Positions 8,001 through 16,300 of a DNA stretch of 20,473 nt are shown in pieces. Below the pieces are notes generated by a model. That model had not been told where the DNA came from and made no database searches. It was given only the letters and a program-made list of their open reading frames with translations. This DNA comes from Rodentolepis nana (lineage: Eukaryota; Platyhelminthes; Cestoda; Cyclophyllidea; Hymenolepididae), in assembly GCA_900617975.1 (NCBI GenBank), contig UZAE01012855.1, positions 1 to 20,473 on the forward strand, in the 5' to 3' direction. A program made the translations under genes and the position numbers. Position 1 is the stretch's first letter. Every line of letters begins with the position of its first letter.

Positions 8001-10971
8001 AACCAGGAGCCCATTGTGAGAAACCAGCATTCTGTTATTCTAGCATGAAGAGTTTCAAACAAAACCAATGACCATGACAATATGGAGGGGGGGGGGGTGT
8101 GGACCCGTGACCTCTATTTCAACGAGATTACATGTCGAACACTACGACCACTTACTAACAGAGAAGCAGATGTAGAGAACAAGACAGGTGTAGAGAGCAA
8201 CAAGAGGGGCATATTGCATGTAGAGATTGTGTCCCCGGTAGTGGACCACAAAAACATTTGGACCAGTGTTGTCTTTGAGCTGCTCTGGAGAATCACTTCC
8301 CCCACCTTCCTCTGGTTCAACTGAGGGCAAAGAAGAAAACGAGGGAGAAAAAGAGAAGTAGCCCTGATTGCTGCTCTGTTCCACAAAACGCGACTCGGGA
8401 AATGCCTCCACAAGGCGTTCTCGCAGGTTGTGAATGTACCTGAAAGATATACAGCAACAAGGCTATGAGGTAAGTTTAATCGAAAGTAAAAATGTGAGGA
8501 AGAGCAAAGATTTCATTGCCGCTTCTCGTTCATTTCGTTTGATTTATCTTCAATCGGAAATAATTAAATTAATTTTCCGGAATGGTGGTTTGAAATCAAT
8601 GGTATATGTTTCACCAACAAGAAAATGTGAATGATTAGTCTCAGGATGTCATATAGCCATGCACTACGAAGAACAACGCACCATTTTATTCAAATAAATA
8701 TAAAAGTAGCCCCCACTTCACTTAACTGCCGATAATTGAATTATTAAGTCCATCTAACCTTCACAACACCAAAATTTCACTCCTCTGCATTGGTAACTAA
8801 TTTAAACACGAATATGCAACTAAATCACAGGCTACCACTAACAGAATGATGGATCAAATTAGCTTGAGGCATGGCAAACCATGGGTATATTTGTCCAAGT
8901 GAATTCCATCCACGCAATTATTGGTCAATCGGGAAGCCAATATCACACCACACACTTAACTCTATATAACTGCGTGGGGTGCGCAATAGACTTACCTCCA
9001 CGTGGTGCACCCTGGGCAACGTATACTCACACGGCAAAAAAGTCTATTATTCGGCAGTTAACTTCTGATTTCAAACTACTATGGCCTGACTATTTGTCAT
9101 ATTCGACCCCTTTCACAGAACTCATTTTACCTTTTTATGCCTTTGTCTGTTCCTTTCACACCTGTGTATCACTCTTCTGTTCCCCCTCTCGACTTTTTGT
9201 CACTTTGATATTCCTTCTCCTCTCTGTGAAGCCCCGAAGTCAGCTCCAGGGTCAATAACTATCAAAACGCCTGCCATTTGATATAAATATAACTGCGTTT
9301 TTTATGTTGATACAAAAAACTCCCATCTTACTCCTGAGGCCTGAGGACAACTGAACAATTATATGAAGGCAGCAAAATGAATTTCCCAAACTGTCAGTAA
9401 ATATGGTACCTATCTAACTCTATACAAGACGGCACCACTTCTGTTTGCGAGTAAAATCTAGAAGGTCAATGATTCGAAATCTTAGTGAGAAATCAAGATA
9501 GGAGTCAGATTCAATATTCTCATAGAAAGTATAAAAGAATGCATATAGTAAGCAGTGATTTTGATTAACTAGCAAAATGCTTTCAAGGATAAGATCAATC
9601 AGTAGTAACATTCTAGGAGTGATATAAATTCTCGTTTTCAAGATTAAACGTCAAATATTTTAATAGAAGTTGTCTCTCAGTAGACCATTTCAACTTCTCG
9701 ATTAGTAAAGAACATTGTTTCGCAGAGTTGAAGTTAATCTAAAATTGTGATTCAGTTGAGGTAAAGATCCAGCATCGTAAATTTAATAAAATAATAATTA
9801 AAGAAAAAAATCTTTGGGGAAAAGTTGAATAACCGCATATGAATAGCTCCAAGAGAATCTTAGATAAAAAAAATAATCAAGTATCCATAAATTAGGTATA
9901 AAATTTCAGAATATATTTAACAAATTCCATAACAAATAAATGCAAACATCGAAATGACAGACAACTCTTTCAAACCAGTTTGTGGGAAAATTCTCTATTT
10001 CTAGGTAATGACAAAGTAATTTCAACCGCAATGCTGAACAGGCAGAAGCCATAAGAATGTTGTAAATCCAGGAAAAAATTTTAAAACGTACATCAACACT
10101 TACTCAGGATAGAAATTCCTAAGTACAATGGTGGTAGCAAAAGCATTAACCACAGGTAGATTACGGAACTTCACTTGTGACGTGCCAATATGTCGACGAG
10201 GGAGTCCAAATAGGACATCAATAAGTTCCTGAACATCATTATAATTAAGCCGTTCCGAAAGGTCAATATCATCTTGAAGGAACAAACTATGCTCATTACT
10301 CCAGATTATACTGGGTGAGATAATGGCACAATCTTCAACCGGCAACTTTGGTGTTGGAAGGCTTAAAATTCGTGAGGTTGGACTTTGTGCATTAGATGGA
10401 GGCGTAGTTTGGGAATTCGATGCGCTTAAGAGTTCTTTCATCTAGGTATGATTAAATACGATTAATCAGCTAAGAACCTACTCGCATACAAATTGAATCA
10501 AATGTTTGTTCCGTTTTACCGTCAGTGGAAAATGTAGTTGATTTAATAATTTCACGGACACGGAAACTGGCATTTAAATTTGAACGCAAACCATCAAAAG
10601 AGTTGATGCCGAGGTGTTCACGAGAAATGGCTGATCGAAAAATTATTTGAGCAACAAAGATAAAATTATAATCATCATTTGAAATATGCTACAATGAATA
10701 ATAAGCGTGACGTTTGTAAAGATACCTGAAAACTGGGCGTCGATATAACAGAACGAAATTTGGACTCTGGAATAGGAACAGCTTCAAATGGAACATCCCG
10801 AGTGATAGTAATTTTTTGAAGCGGAAAGCTAAAAATACGCGTTTATTTAAGAAAACATTACCAGAATATTAAAAATATACAAATAACGGTGATAAGTGGT
10901 TGCAGAGGCTTCGTTGAGCAATATAACCCATGGTGGAAAAATACATTTGAAACAAATTCCGGCACGGTCAT
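1831..10971 (-). CDS. SCAP: SREBP cleavage-activating protein (SCAP) homologue, multi-exon
   Basis: SCAP escorts SREBP precursors from the ER to the Golgi in COPII vesicles for proteolytic activation. Exons read (high to low): 10971-10862, 10828-10726, 10688-10482, 10441-10104, 8439-8156, 7669-7540, 7108-6996, 6903-6710, 6081-5850, 5777-5674, 5209-4731, 4332-4072, 3602-3291, 3071-2930. They total 3009 nt (1003 codons) with every phase matching and no stop. Then come an unresolved part, 2273-2097, and 2040 to the end. Visible: N-terminal [18 protein letters not shown] like vertebrate SCAP; first TM; luminal loop 1; sterol-sensing domain about residues 330-490 ([58 protein letters not shown]); TM about 597-615; luminal loop with a conserved sequon (N708); TM about 826-846; WD40 domain. 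The initiator ATG aligns with the vertebrate start. The end is uncertain: in-frame stop at 1831, or a splice at 1889 to 1623 with a stop at 1584. No AATAAA was seen downstream. Confidence 0.93.
2097..2273 (-). other. SCAP: Penultimate WD40 exon of SCAP
   Basis: A 177-nt exon of 59 codons, preceded by GCAATCTAG and followed by the donor GTAATT. It reads [20 protein letters not shown], then [18 protein letters not shown] and ends NSLYTLSN. It joins in phase 0 to the next exon, which starts GTT TGG GAT ([11 protein letters not shown]), giving the typical strand-d motif of a WD40 repeat and matching the vertebrate SCAP C-terminal FWDLNYGDLLQ. Confidence 0.7.
2298..2929 (-). other. Unresolved part of the SCAP WD40 domain
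   Basis: The middle WD40 blades must be encoded here, but I could not fix the exon borders. One clear open stretch on the minus strand (about 2687-2556) reads [20 protein letters not shown] and then [15 protein letters not shown], which fits a blade boundary. It has a possible acceptor just after TTTATTCAG and a possible GTATTC donor after GGA CCA ACT. A second open stretch near 2870-2750 contains [13 protein letters not shown] but its frame is not supported by a good splice pair. The plus-strand ORF of 65 codons here is a shadow. Confidence 0.5.
2930..3602 (-). other. SCAP: First WD40 exons of SCAP
   Basis: Exons 3602-3291 and 3071-2930 follow the last membrane segment. They contain [13 protein letters not shown]...VSGYFGG...[17 protein letters not shown] and then [11 protein letters not shown]...[12 protein letters not shown], both with the spacing of SCAP WD40 blades. 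The second exon ends GAG|GCAAGT, a non-canonical GC donor with an otherwise perfect consensus. I see no GT donor nearby that keeps the frame. Confidence 0.8.
3216..3235. repeat. C20 homopolymer in SCAP intron 13
   Basis: Twenty consecutive C on the plus strand, therefore G20 in the SCAP pre-mRNA. It lies about 55 bases past the GTGAGA donor at 3290 in a 219-base intron. Confidence 0.95.
4035..4054. repeat. C12-A8 tract in SCAP intron 12
   Basis: Twelve C followed by eight A on the plus strand, so T8-G12 in the SCAP transcript. It begins within about 20 bases of the weak donor GTACTT at 4071. Confidence 0.95.
4731..5209 (-). other. SCAP: SCAP luminal loop 7 exon
   Basis: This 479-nt exon begins with the end of a TM segment ([11 protein letters not shown]) and then encodes a low-complexity stretch rich in Thr, Ser, Asp and Pro (about residues 621-660). 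It then gives a conserved luminal block, [20 protein letters not shown], matching the vertebrate LWRKLSFRHWP...SYYNIT block. The N-F-S sequon at 708-710 lies where vertebrate SCAP has a glycosylated N-I-T. A second sequon, N-G-T, is at 650. Donor is aca-ga|GTAATA, in phase with the next exon (4332). Confidence 0.88.
6917..6933. repeat. G17 homopolymer in SCAP intron 7
   Basis: Seventeen G on the plus strand, C17 in the transcript. It lies 13 bases before the 3' splice site of a 92-base intron, in the place of the polypyrimidine tract. Confidence 0.95.
8087..8097. repeat. G11 homopolymer in SCAP intron 5
   Basis: Eleven G on the plus strand, about 60 bases inside the intron after the GTAAGT donor at 8155 (C11 in the transcript). 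Confidence 0.95.
8964..8974. repeat. Target-site duplication, left of SINE-like copy 1
   Basis: ATATAACTGCG; an identical 11-mer is at 9287-9297 directly after the element. Confidence 0.75.
8975..9286 (+). mobile_element. SINE-like repeat, copy 1 (in SCAP intron 4)
   Basis: About 312 bases beginning TGGGGTGCGCAATAGA and ending with ACTATCAAAACGCC plus a short AT-rich tail. It is flanked by a perfect 11-bp direct repeat, ATATAACTGCG, at 8964-8974 and 9287-9297. The interior matches copy 2 at 12314-12623 in the same orientation, best in the 3' third (CTGTTCCCCCTCTC, CACTTTGATATT, CTCTCTGTGAAGCCC). The 125-codon ORF across it is not a gene: its counterpart in copy 2 is truncated differently. 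There is no clear RNA polymerase III B box and no reverse transcriptase. An 11-bp duplication suggests retrotransposition rather than a cut-and-paste element. Confidence 0.75.
9287..9297. repeat. Target-site duplication, right of SINE-like copy 1
   Basis: Second copy of ATATAACTGCG, directly repeated relative to 8964-8974. Confidence 0.75.
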
Positions 10972-12301
10972 GACGACGGAAATAAATAATAATTGTGAAA
11001 TTAATTTAATCCGATAAACTAAATTATAGATAAATTATGCCCTATAATGCGTTCATAGCAATTTCAAATTCAGGATCATCCCAAAAGTCATATGACAAGG
11101 AACCAATACTTGCGCTGCCGCGTTAGAAATTTATAACAATCTAATTATTCTACGATAACTTTCCAGGTTTTAGTTTGAGAAATAAACCTTGCTAAATTTA
11201 TATAAGTTATTAAAGTAATACCATTTAATGTGTGTTGTGATTGCTAATGGACGTAGTGCCACAGTAATTATTTGGCTTCATTGAAAACAATACTGAAAAG
11301 AAAATAGATTTGAACATATGTCACTATCATTAGTATTACAAAGGCAAGATTATAATTATTCGGATGAAATTTGTGTACAGTGTACACGTTGTACCATCTG
11401 ATACCAATTCCAATCAATCGTTTAAATAATGACGGATCTAATTTTAAATTTATTTTCAAATGCGATTTCATTACAACACAGCTTACTTTTTTGCAATCCA
11501 ATGTCAATCATTTTAAAATTAATTCATCAAAGATTGATGTTAGCTTACCAGTTCTACATTTACCTGTTTCTGTATAAATATCTTCCAAACTCTCTATGAA
11601 CGTAATCTTTGTTTTGCTAGCTAGTCACCACTGAACTCTTTCCTATTTGCATTCATCAATACTCTTCAATCAGCCTATACTCAATCTTGGACTGGAATAC
11701 ACCCGTGTTTTAGTTAGTCCATATTAATTCGACATGGCATAACAACTAGACAATTCCAACAAGTGAAACTTTGTGACTATTTTTAACATTCTTACTCTTT
11801 GTTCGTTCAGTGTAAAATTATTTTTATTCTCAGTATCTTCTTTATTGATTTAAATTTCGAAAAATCATAAAGATAGCTTTTCGACATTTGTAACTTCAAC
11901 ATTCCAGCCTACTCGTTTTCATATACAGGCTCTTGCGTATGAGACTTAGGTTTACAAACGGCATTAAGTAGGGCACTTTGACTTCTAAATGCGATCTTGG
12001 TGATTTATATTTACTGTCACTAAAGGGTCAGCTATTCTGTATTAGGGGATTTGCAAAATAACTATTAAAGAAAAGAGCAATAAATAACAGAAACTGATCA
12101 ATCGTAGAATTTCTGGTAACATTAATAGCTCTTCAAGCGCCTTCCTGACGAGTGGTCAATAGAATTACATTCTTATAATTAGTCCTGTTTGATACGCAGC
12201 CCATATCTTTCAATGATATCGCCAGCATTCATATAAACTAATGTCGAACGGAATGCAATTAGTGACTCCTCAGGAAAATGATAACCGACTACCTTATTTC
12301 T

Positions 12302-12313
12302 GTTTTCCAATTT
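12302..12313. repeat. Target-site duplication, left of SINE-like copy 2
   Basis: GTTTTCCAATTT; partner at 12624-12635 differs by one base. Confidence 0.65.
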
Positions 12314-12623
12314 GGGGTGTGCAATAGATCTACTTCCACTTGGTGCATCATGGGCAAATATGCTAATACAGCAGTCTTTAAACCAGCAGTTGACTTCTCA
12401 CTTCAAATTACTAGGACACAAATGTGTCATATTCGACCACTTCCACAGATCTCATCTTACCTTTACCCTACCTTTGTGTCTGTCGGTCTGAGTCTTTTAC
12501 ATTATGAACCATTTTTCTGTTCCCCCTCTCCACTTTTTCTCACTTTGATATTTCTCCTCTCTGTGAAGCCCAAATTCAGATAAAGGGCTAATGATAGCTA
12601 TCAAAACGCCTAATCTATGAAAT
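12314..12623 (+). mobile_element. SINE-like repeat, copy 2 (upstream of SCAP)
   Basis: About 310 bases beginning GGGGTGTGCAATAGATC and ending with AGCTATCAAAACGCC and an AT-rich tail. It is flanked by a 12-bp direct repeat with one mismatch (GTTTTCCAATTT at 12302-12313, GTTTCCCAATTT at 12624-12635). It is clearly homologous along its length to copy 1 with substitutions and small indels, so the two are not a recent tandem duplication. Different duplicated target sequences at each site argue for two independent insertions. Confidence 0.75.
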
Positions 12624-12635
12624 GTTTCCCAATTT
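12624..12635. repeat. Target-site duplication, right of SINE-like copy 2
   Basis: GTTTCCCAATTT, partner of 12302-12313. Confidence 0.65.
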
Positions 12636-13085
12636 CACTAACTTTAAACAATAATTGCTCACTCTAGGTTCTGACATAATATTGCTTTACTTACTCCACC
12701 AGCGCAGGAAGTACGACCCCTAAATTGAATAGCATTTTAAAGGATTTTATTGTCTTGAGAGGGGATGCTTTAAAACGGTAAAGTATCAAATCATCCATCT
12801 TTTACTTTACTTAGCACCAACGATAAATCGAACAGTAAAGTAGCCGCACAAAGACCTTAAAAATAAAACCATTATCCAAATAGCAATATGCCAAGATAAT
12901 CAAAATAGCCAAAAATCGACCGAATCAAGACGGCACTCACTATTCGTTAACAAAAACCGGAAAATCCAAAGCCCTTAAATCGTATAGAACCCCTATAATG
13001 TAGAATCACATGGTAACGATAATTTAAAAGAGAAAAAACTACTTACTCGTGTGCGTGGTATGTATGTATATGAAACTTGAATCAT

Positions 13086-13091
13086 TTTAAT
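13086..13091 (-). terminator. Probable polyadenylation signal of the L1-domain gene
   Basis: ATTAAA on the minus strand, about 63 bases downstream of the TAA at 13154. It is the commonest variant of AATAAA and is at a plausible distance for a short 3' UTR. No canonical AATAAA was seen nearer. Confidence 0.4.
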
Positions 13092-13153
13092 ACACAGAAA
13101 GGACATGTACAAACGAAATGTAAGGGGCATAAGAGAAAAGGGTACATCTAAGT

Positions 13154-14190
13154 TTAAGACTTTAATCTAGAACCTTTTTTCTTCTGCGACTTTTTTGTAG
13201 AAGTCTTCATGATTCTTTTGACCTTTCTCCGTCCAGTTTTCTTTAATATCGATTTTAGCTCTGAATCACTAATGGGGAGGAATTTGGCTGCCTCGAGAAT
13301 GGTTTCAGTAAGAGGAATTTGAAGACTAGACGTAGCGGAACCCTGTGATTTGATAACTTTAAGGTTGGTCTTTGATTCTTCTGCACTTGCATTGGTATTG
13401 TCATAGTAAATTGGAACACTAGGGCCATTTCCACGCAAGTAAATGGATCTAATTGTTTTCATCCCGCCTGGAAGCTTACTCGAGACATCGGTAATCAGCA
13501 CAAATAAACAAAATAAATGGTAAATGACACAGGAAAGGCGATAAATAGGTGAAATAAAGAGCTCAAACTTACAACTGAAAGAGTATTTTCCTTTATATCC
13601 TCGATTGACAAACTCGTATTGCCAATAACAACAGATTCTGTGGTTCCTTTGCCGCTAATAGTAACTAGGCATGAGTGAAGAGCGTCTTCGACAGCTTTAA
13701 CAAGATTATTTCCATCAATAGTGACGGGAATCGGAATCTTATCACGTGATTTTCCATAGAAAGCCTTTCCCAAATTTGTTGGGAGATGGTGGACAATACG
13801 CCTGTCTGCTAGGAAAATATCAAACGTAGATGCAAGTTTCCTTTTGGATTCAAAAGATTGATAACATAGCTTCAATTCACTAATAGGTAGAAAGGTAACT
13901 GTAAGGCTTGTTGGCGTATTCACAGAATCAGCCCTCCATTTTCGCTTCCATAGATCGTTGCTGGCGTCATAATCAGCCTTCTTTAGGTCCTTTACAAGTA
14001 AGCAAACGTCCACACCTGAAGGTCTATGTGGGAGATTTGCATGGATTGTACATTTAGGCAAGGCCAATTTTCCAACAAATGAAAGAACAACGTTGGGATG
14101 AAATAACAACTTTTTAACTTTAGGAGCCCTGCAGTCACCAACTACCAGATCCAATGTTTCGTCACTGAGATTCTTCGCCACTAAATCCAT
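13154..14190 (-). CDS. RSL1D1: Ribosomal L1 domain-containing protein (RSL1D1/Utp30/Cic1-like)
   Basis: Likely a nucleolar ribosome-biogenesis factor of the L1-domain family (human RSL1D1, yeast Utp30/Cic1). Exon 1 is 14190-13573 (206 codons, initiator ATG GAT TTA) and exon 2 is 13495-13154, ending in TAA; the product is about 319 residues, shorter than human RSL1D1 (about 490) and nearer the yeast proteins. Recognisable blocks are STFDIFLADRRIVHHLP, LGKAFYGKSRDKIPIPV, the L1-type core around HSCLVTISGKGTTESVVIGN, and SIEDIKENTLSV. The C-terminus is a lysine/arginine-rich tail (KKTGRRKVKRIMKTSTKKSQ), typical of nucleolar proteins. The single intron of about 77 bases has a normal GTAAGT donor, but the only in-frame continuation (ITDVSSKLPGG) starts after CTG rather than CAG: either a GT-TG intron or a one-base sequence change. 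L1-family membership is firm; orthology to RSL1D1 itself rather than a paralogue is less so. Confidence 0.88.
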
Positions 14191-16202
14191 AACCACACAA
14201 CGTGCGCAAGTGATTATTTCGAATTTGTCATGGATGTTCTAGTTGGGTTAAATACATCAGTGCCAAAATTTTAAACATTAATGTGATTTTATAAAAAATA
14301 GAACAATTTTATAACTTAAAAAATATTTTAAGTTATTATCATTGAATTTTAATAATTTCATTTACTTATCCTAGTATATAATTTAATTTATATCCATAAA
14401 TCTAGTACAATTTCGATTAAAGGAATATTTGACCAAGTGAAATTTCACTTATTTACTTTTTTCTAATTTAAATCTGTCTGATGGCTTATAAGGTATTTCT
14501 GCTAAATTTCTTTTAGTTAAATCATCTTTCAAATCCAAGTTATATCAAAACGTAGATGCTTTTTTGCTTTATTATTAAATGAAAACTTTCAGAAATCCGA
14601 CTTGCACCTATTTCTTGTTCAATCTTCAATCATTATTGTGACCAACTGCCATAGATCTCAAATGGAATTTTGAACTCCTTGAACGGTTCCTAAAATCGAC
14701 AATGTCTGTCGTACTTGTGTTGATCTCTCAGTAGATGTCTACTTTAGACTGTGTTTACTTTCTCTCTGTTTTTGCGTTAAGATAATGAAGTTACAATGTA
14801 TGGCCTCAGTAAAACTAGAAACCAAAACTCAGGTGTCCACCGGTCAATCCTAATTCCTTACCTACCCAGAAAACACATCTATTAATTATAGAGAAAACCA
14901 GGGGATATACAGTGCTTTACCATATCCGAAATAATGGGACCATCCATTACTAATTTAACATCTTTATCTATTCTGACCTATGATTTGTAGAGCCCTATTC
15001 ATGAGTCAATAGATTTTATATGAGTAGAATACGACACTTAATTTAACCAGACGCCCATAGCAATATTGCAGGACTTCCAAGATGATACACCAGAAATAGA
15101 AGATTATGTATATAGACAACAAACGATCATTGATTGAAGACTTTTCAGTTAAGCTATCACAATTGTGGGACCTGTTTGCGATGCAAGGTATTGTTCAAGT
15201 GATCTGATAACATATCAGGCACTATTGTAAATTTACCATTAGCAGTCTTAGATTGATTCACTTTTGCTCAGTCCTTCTGTCGCAGTGCCAGAGCACAAGT
15301 TATATTTACGATGTATTAACCAAGATATAACTAATATCTTTATATTTAGTAACTGCAGGTCATCAAGTTTTCTGATATGAAATTGGATTTTTTCATTTAT
15401 CTTTAGCTCGATTCGTTATTATTATTGGCCTCGTCACCCTAAACCACGATTTTTTGCATCATAAACTTCTCTATTTATTAAATTAGGAGATCCCTGTTAT
15501 GACATTTTAATAATAATTCTTACACACCTGTTCGACTTAATTTAACACATATCGAAGTCAACAAAGCCTCTGACTTACAAGGCTTCTGGTTAATGCTCAG
15601 TAAACTCTTATTGCCGCTCTCTTAACTTACTTTCATCTAAGAATTGAGACTGATGGCTCAGCTAATCGTTGAGGTCCCGTCAACTTATGCACCCCCACAT
15701 TCAATTTCTTTTCAGGTGCAAACAGCACAAATGTCATCTGAGACCTTGGAACCAAGTCATATCTGACGCCAAAGGAAGAAGCATTTTGAAAACGAACCTA
15801 ACTTATTAATCAGTTAATCAAGGTGACTTCCAGGCAGTCTTCAAGCGACATTGGTGACATCAACCATTTCTCTGTGGCCACGATTAAAACTAATCATTAA
15901 GTCTTTTGTTATTGAACGCACGTTATTTCACATACTAAAAATTAATTAAATACTCATAAAGTGTTTCGGCAAATTTTAACATACATACGCTATTAATTAA
16001 ACAACATACCTACCACCTTCGTCTGAAAGATGGTGTTTGAGGAACGATAGTCTCGCCATGGAAGCAACTTAAAATTACTTCCCGATAAGCGATGCACTCA
16101 ATTAACCATCAACAAAAAGAGGCATGCCATTATACTCTGATTTCGCATCACATAAACCCGAGTAACGAAAAAAATAAAAAACACAATATAGAAATATTAA
16201 AT
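14191..16202. other. Interval between L1-domain gene and NAA40
   Basis: About 2 kb of AT-rich sequence with stops in all frames and no ORF above about 60 codons. It holds the upstream region of the L1-domain gene. I see no RNA gene, repeat or exon in it. Confidence 0.6.
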
Positions 16203-16208
16203 TTTATT
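16203..16208 (-). terminator. Polyadenylation signal of NAA40
   Basis: AATAAA on the minus strand about 93 bases downstream of the NAA40 stop codon, in AT-rich sequence. It is the nearest canonical signal. Confidence 0.55.
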
Positions 16209-16300
16209 TTAAATTAATGGGTAAGAAACTTTAGCGAAATGAGTTTAGACAAAATAGAGGGCAAAATATATATGTGTATACAAATCGACCGAAGAATAAA

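Larger units (their letters stand above)
6710..8439 (-). other. SCAP: Sterol-sensing domain segment of SCAP (four exons)
   Basis: Exons 8439-8156, 7669-7540, 7108-6996 and 6903-6710 encode TM2-TM6, the sterol-sensing domain shared by SCAP, HMG-CoA reductase and NPC1. Alignment with mammalian SCAP is ungapped over about 35 residues around the second TM. Mammalian Y298 is cysteine here (residue 344, codon TGC in the run YICFS) and L315 is valine (residue 361). D428 and D443 are kept (residues 473 and 488). The last exon ends ATG GAG and the next (from 6081) begins CTT GCA GAT CTC, so the COPII motif MELADL (492-497) is intact but split by a 628-base intron. Mammalian residue numbers and mutant effects are from established knowledge; the alignment was done by eye. 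Confidence 0.9.
8440..10103 (-). other. SCAP intron 4 (1664 bases)
   Basis: The largest SCAP intron. Donor is GA|GTAAGT at 10103 and acceptor is CTTTCAG at 8440; the flanking half-codons GA and G join to glutamate in [14 protein letters not shown]. It contains SINE-like copy 1 at 8975-9286 and otherwise only AT-rich sequence. In contrast introns 1-3 are only 33, 37 and 40 bases. Confidence 0.85.
10972..13085. other. Interval between SCAP start and L1-domain gene
   Basis: About 2.1 kb, strongly AT-rich. It should contain the SCAP promoter and 5' UTR, but no TATA box or initiator can be singled out. The only structured element is SINE-like copy 2 at 12314-12623. The ORFs at 11268-11577 are overlapping antisense pairs without recognisable products. 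Confidence 0.6.

Noticed and set aside
8082..8413. Plus ORF of 80 codons and second minus ORF of 99 codons
   Set aside because: Both overlap the SCAP exon 8156-8439 in other frames.
8881..9258. 125-codon plus-strand ORF
   Set aside because: It runs through SINE-like copy 1 and shares its C-terminal words only with the ORF over copy 2; no family match, and it lies in a SCAP intron on the opposite strand.
9465..9485. GATTCGAAATC as a tRNA B box
   Set aside because: No A box, acceptor stem or cloverleaf around it. No tRNA or rRNA was found anywhere in the window.
11268..11577. Pair of overlapping antisense ORFs of about 70-80 codons
   Set aside because: Very AT-rich, hydrophobic by composition, no splice partners or family signal.
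12278..12583. 101-codon plus-strand ORF
   Set aside because: Product of SINE-like copy 2; frame not conserved along the element.
14727..14742. Near-perfect palindrome AGTAGATGTCTACT
   Set aside because: Isolated 14-mer with no related sites; expected by chance.
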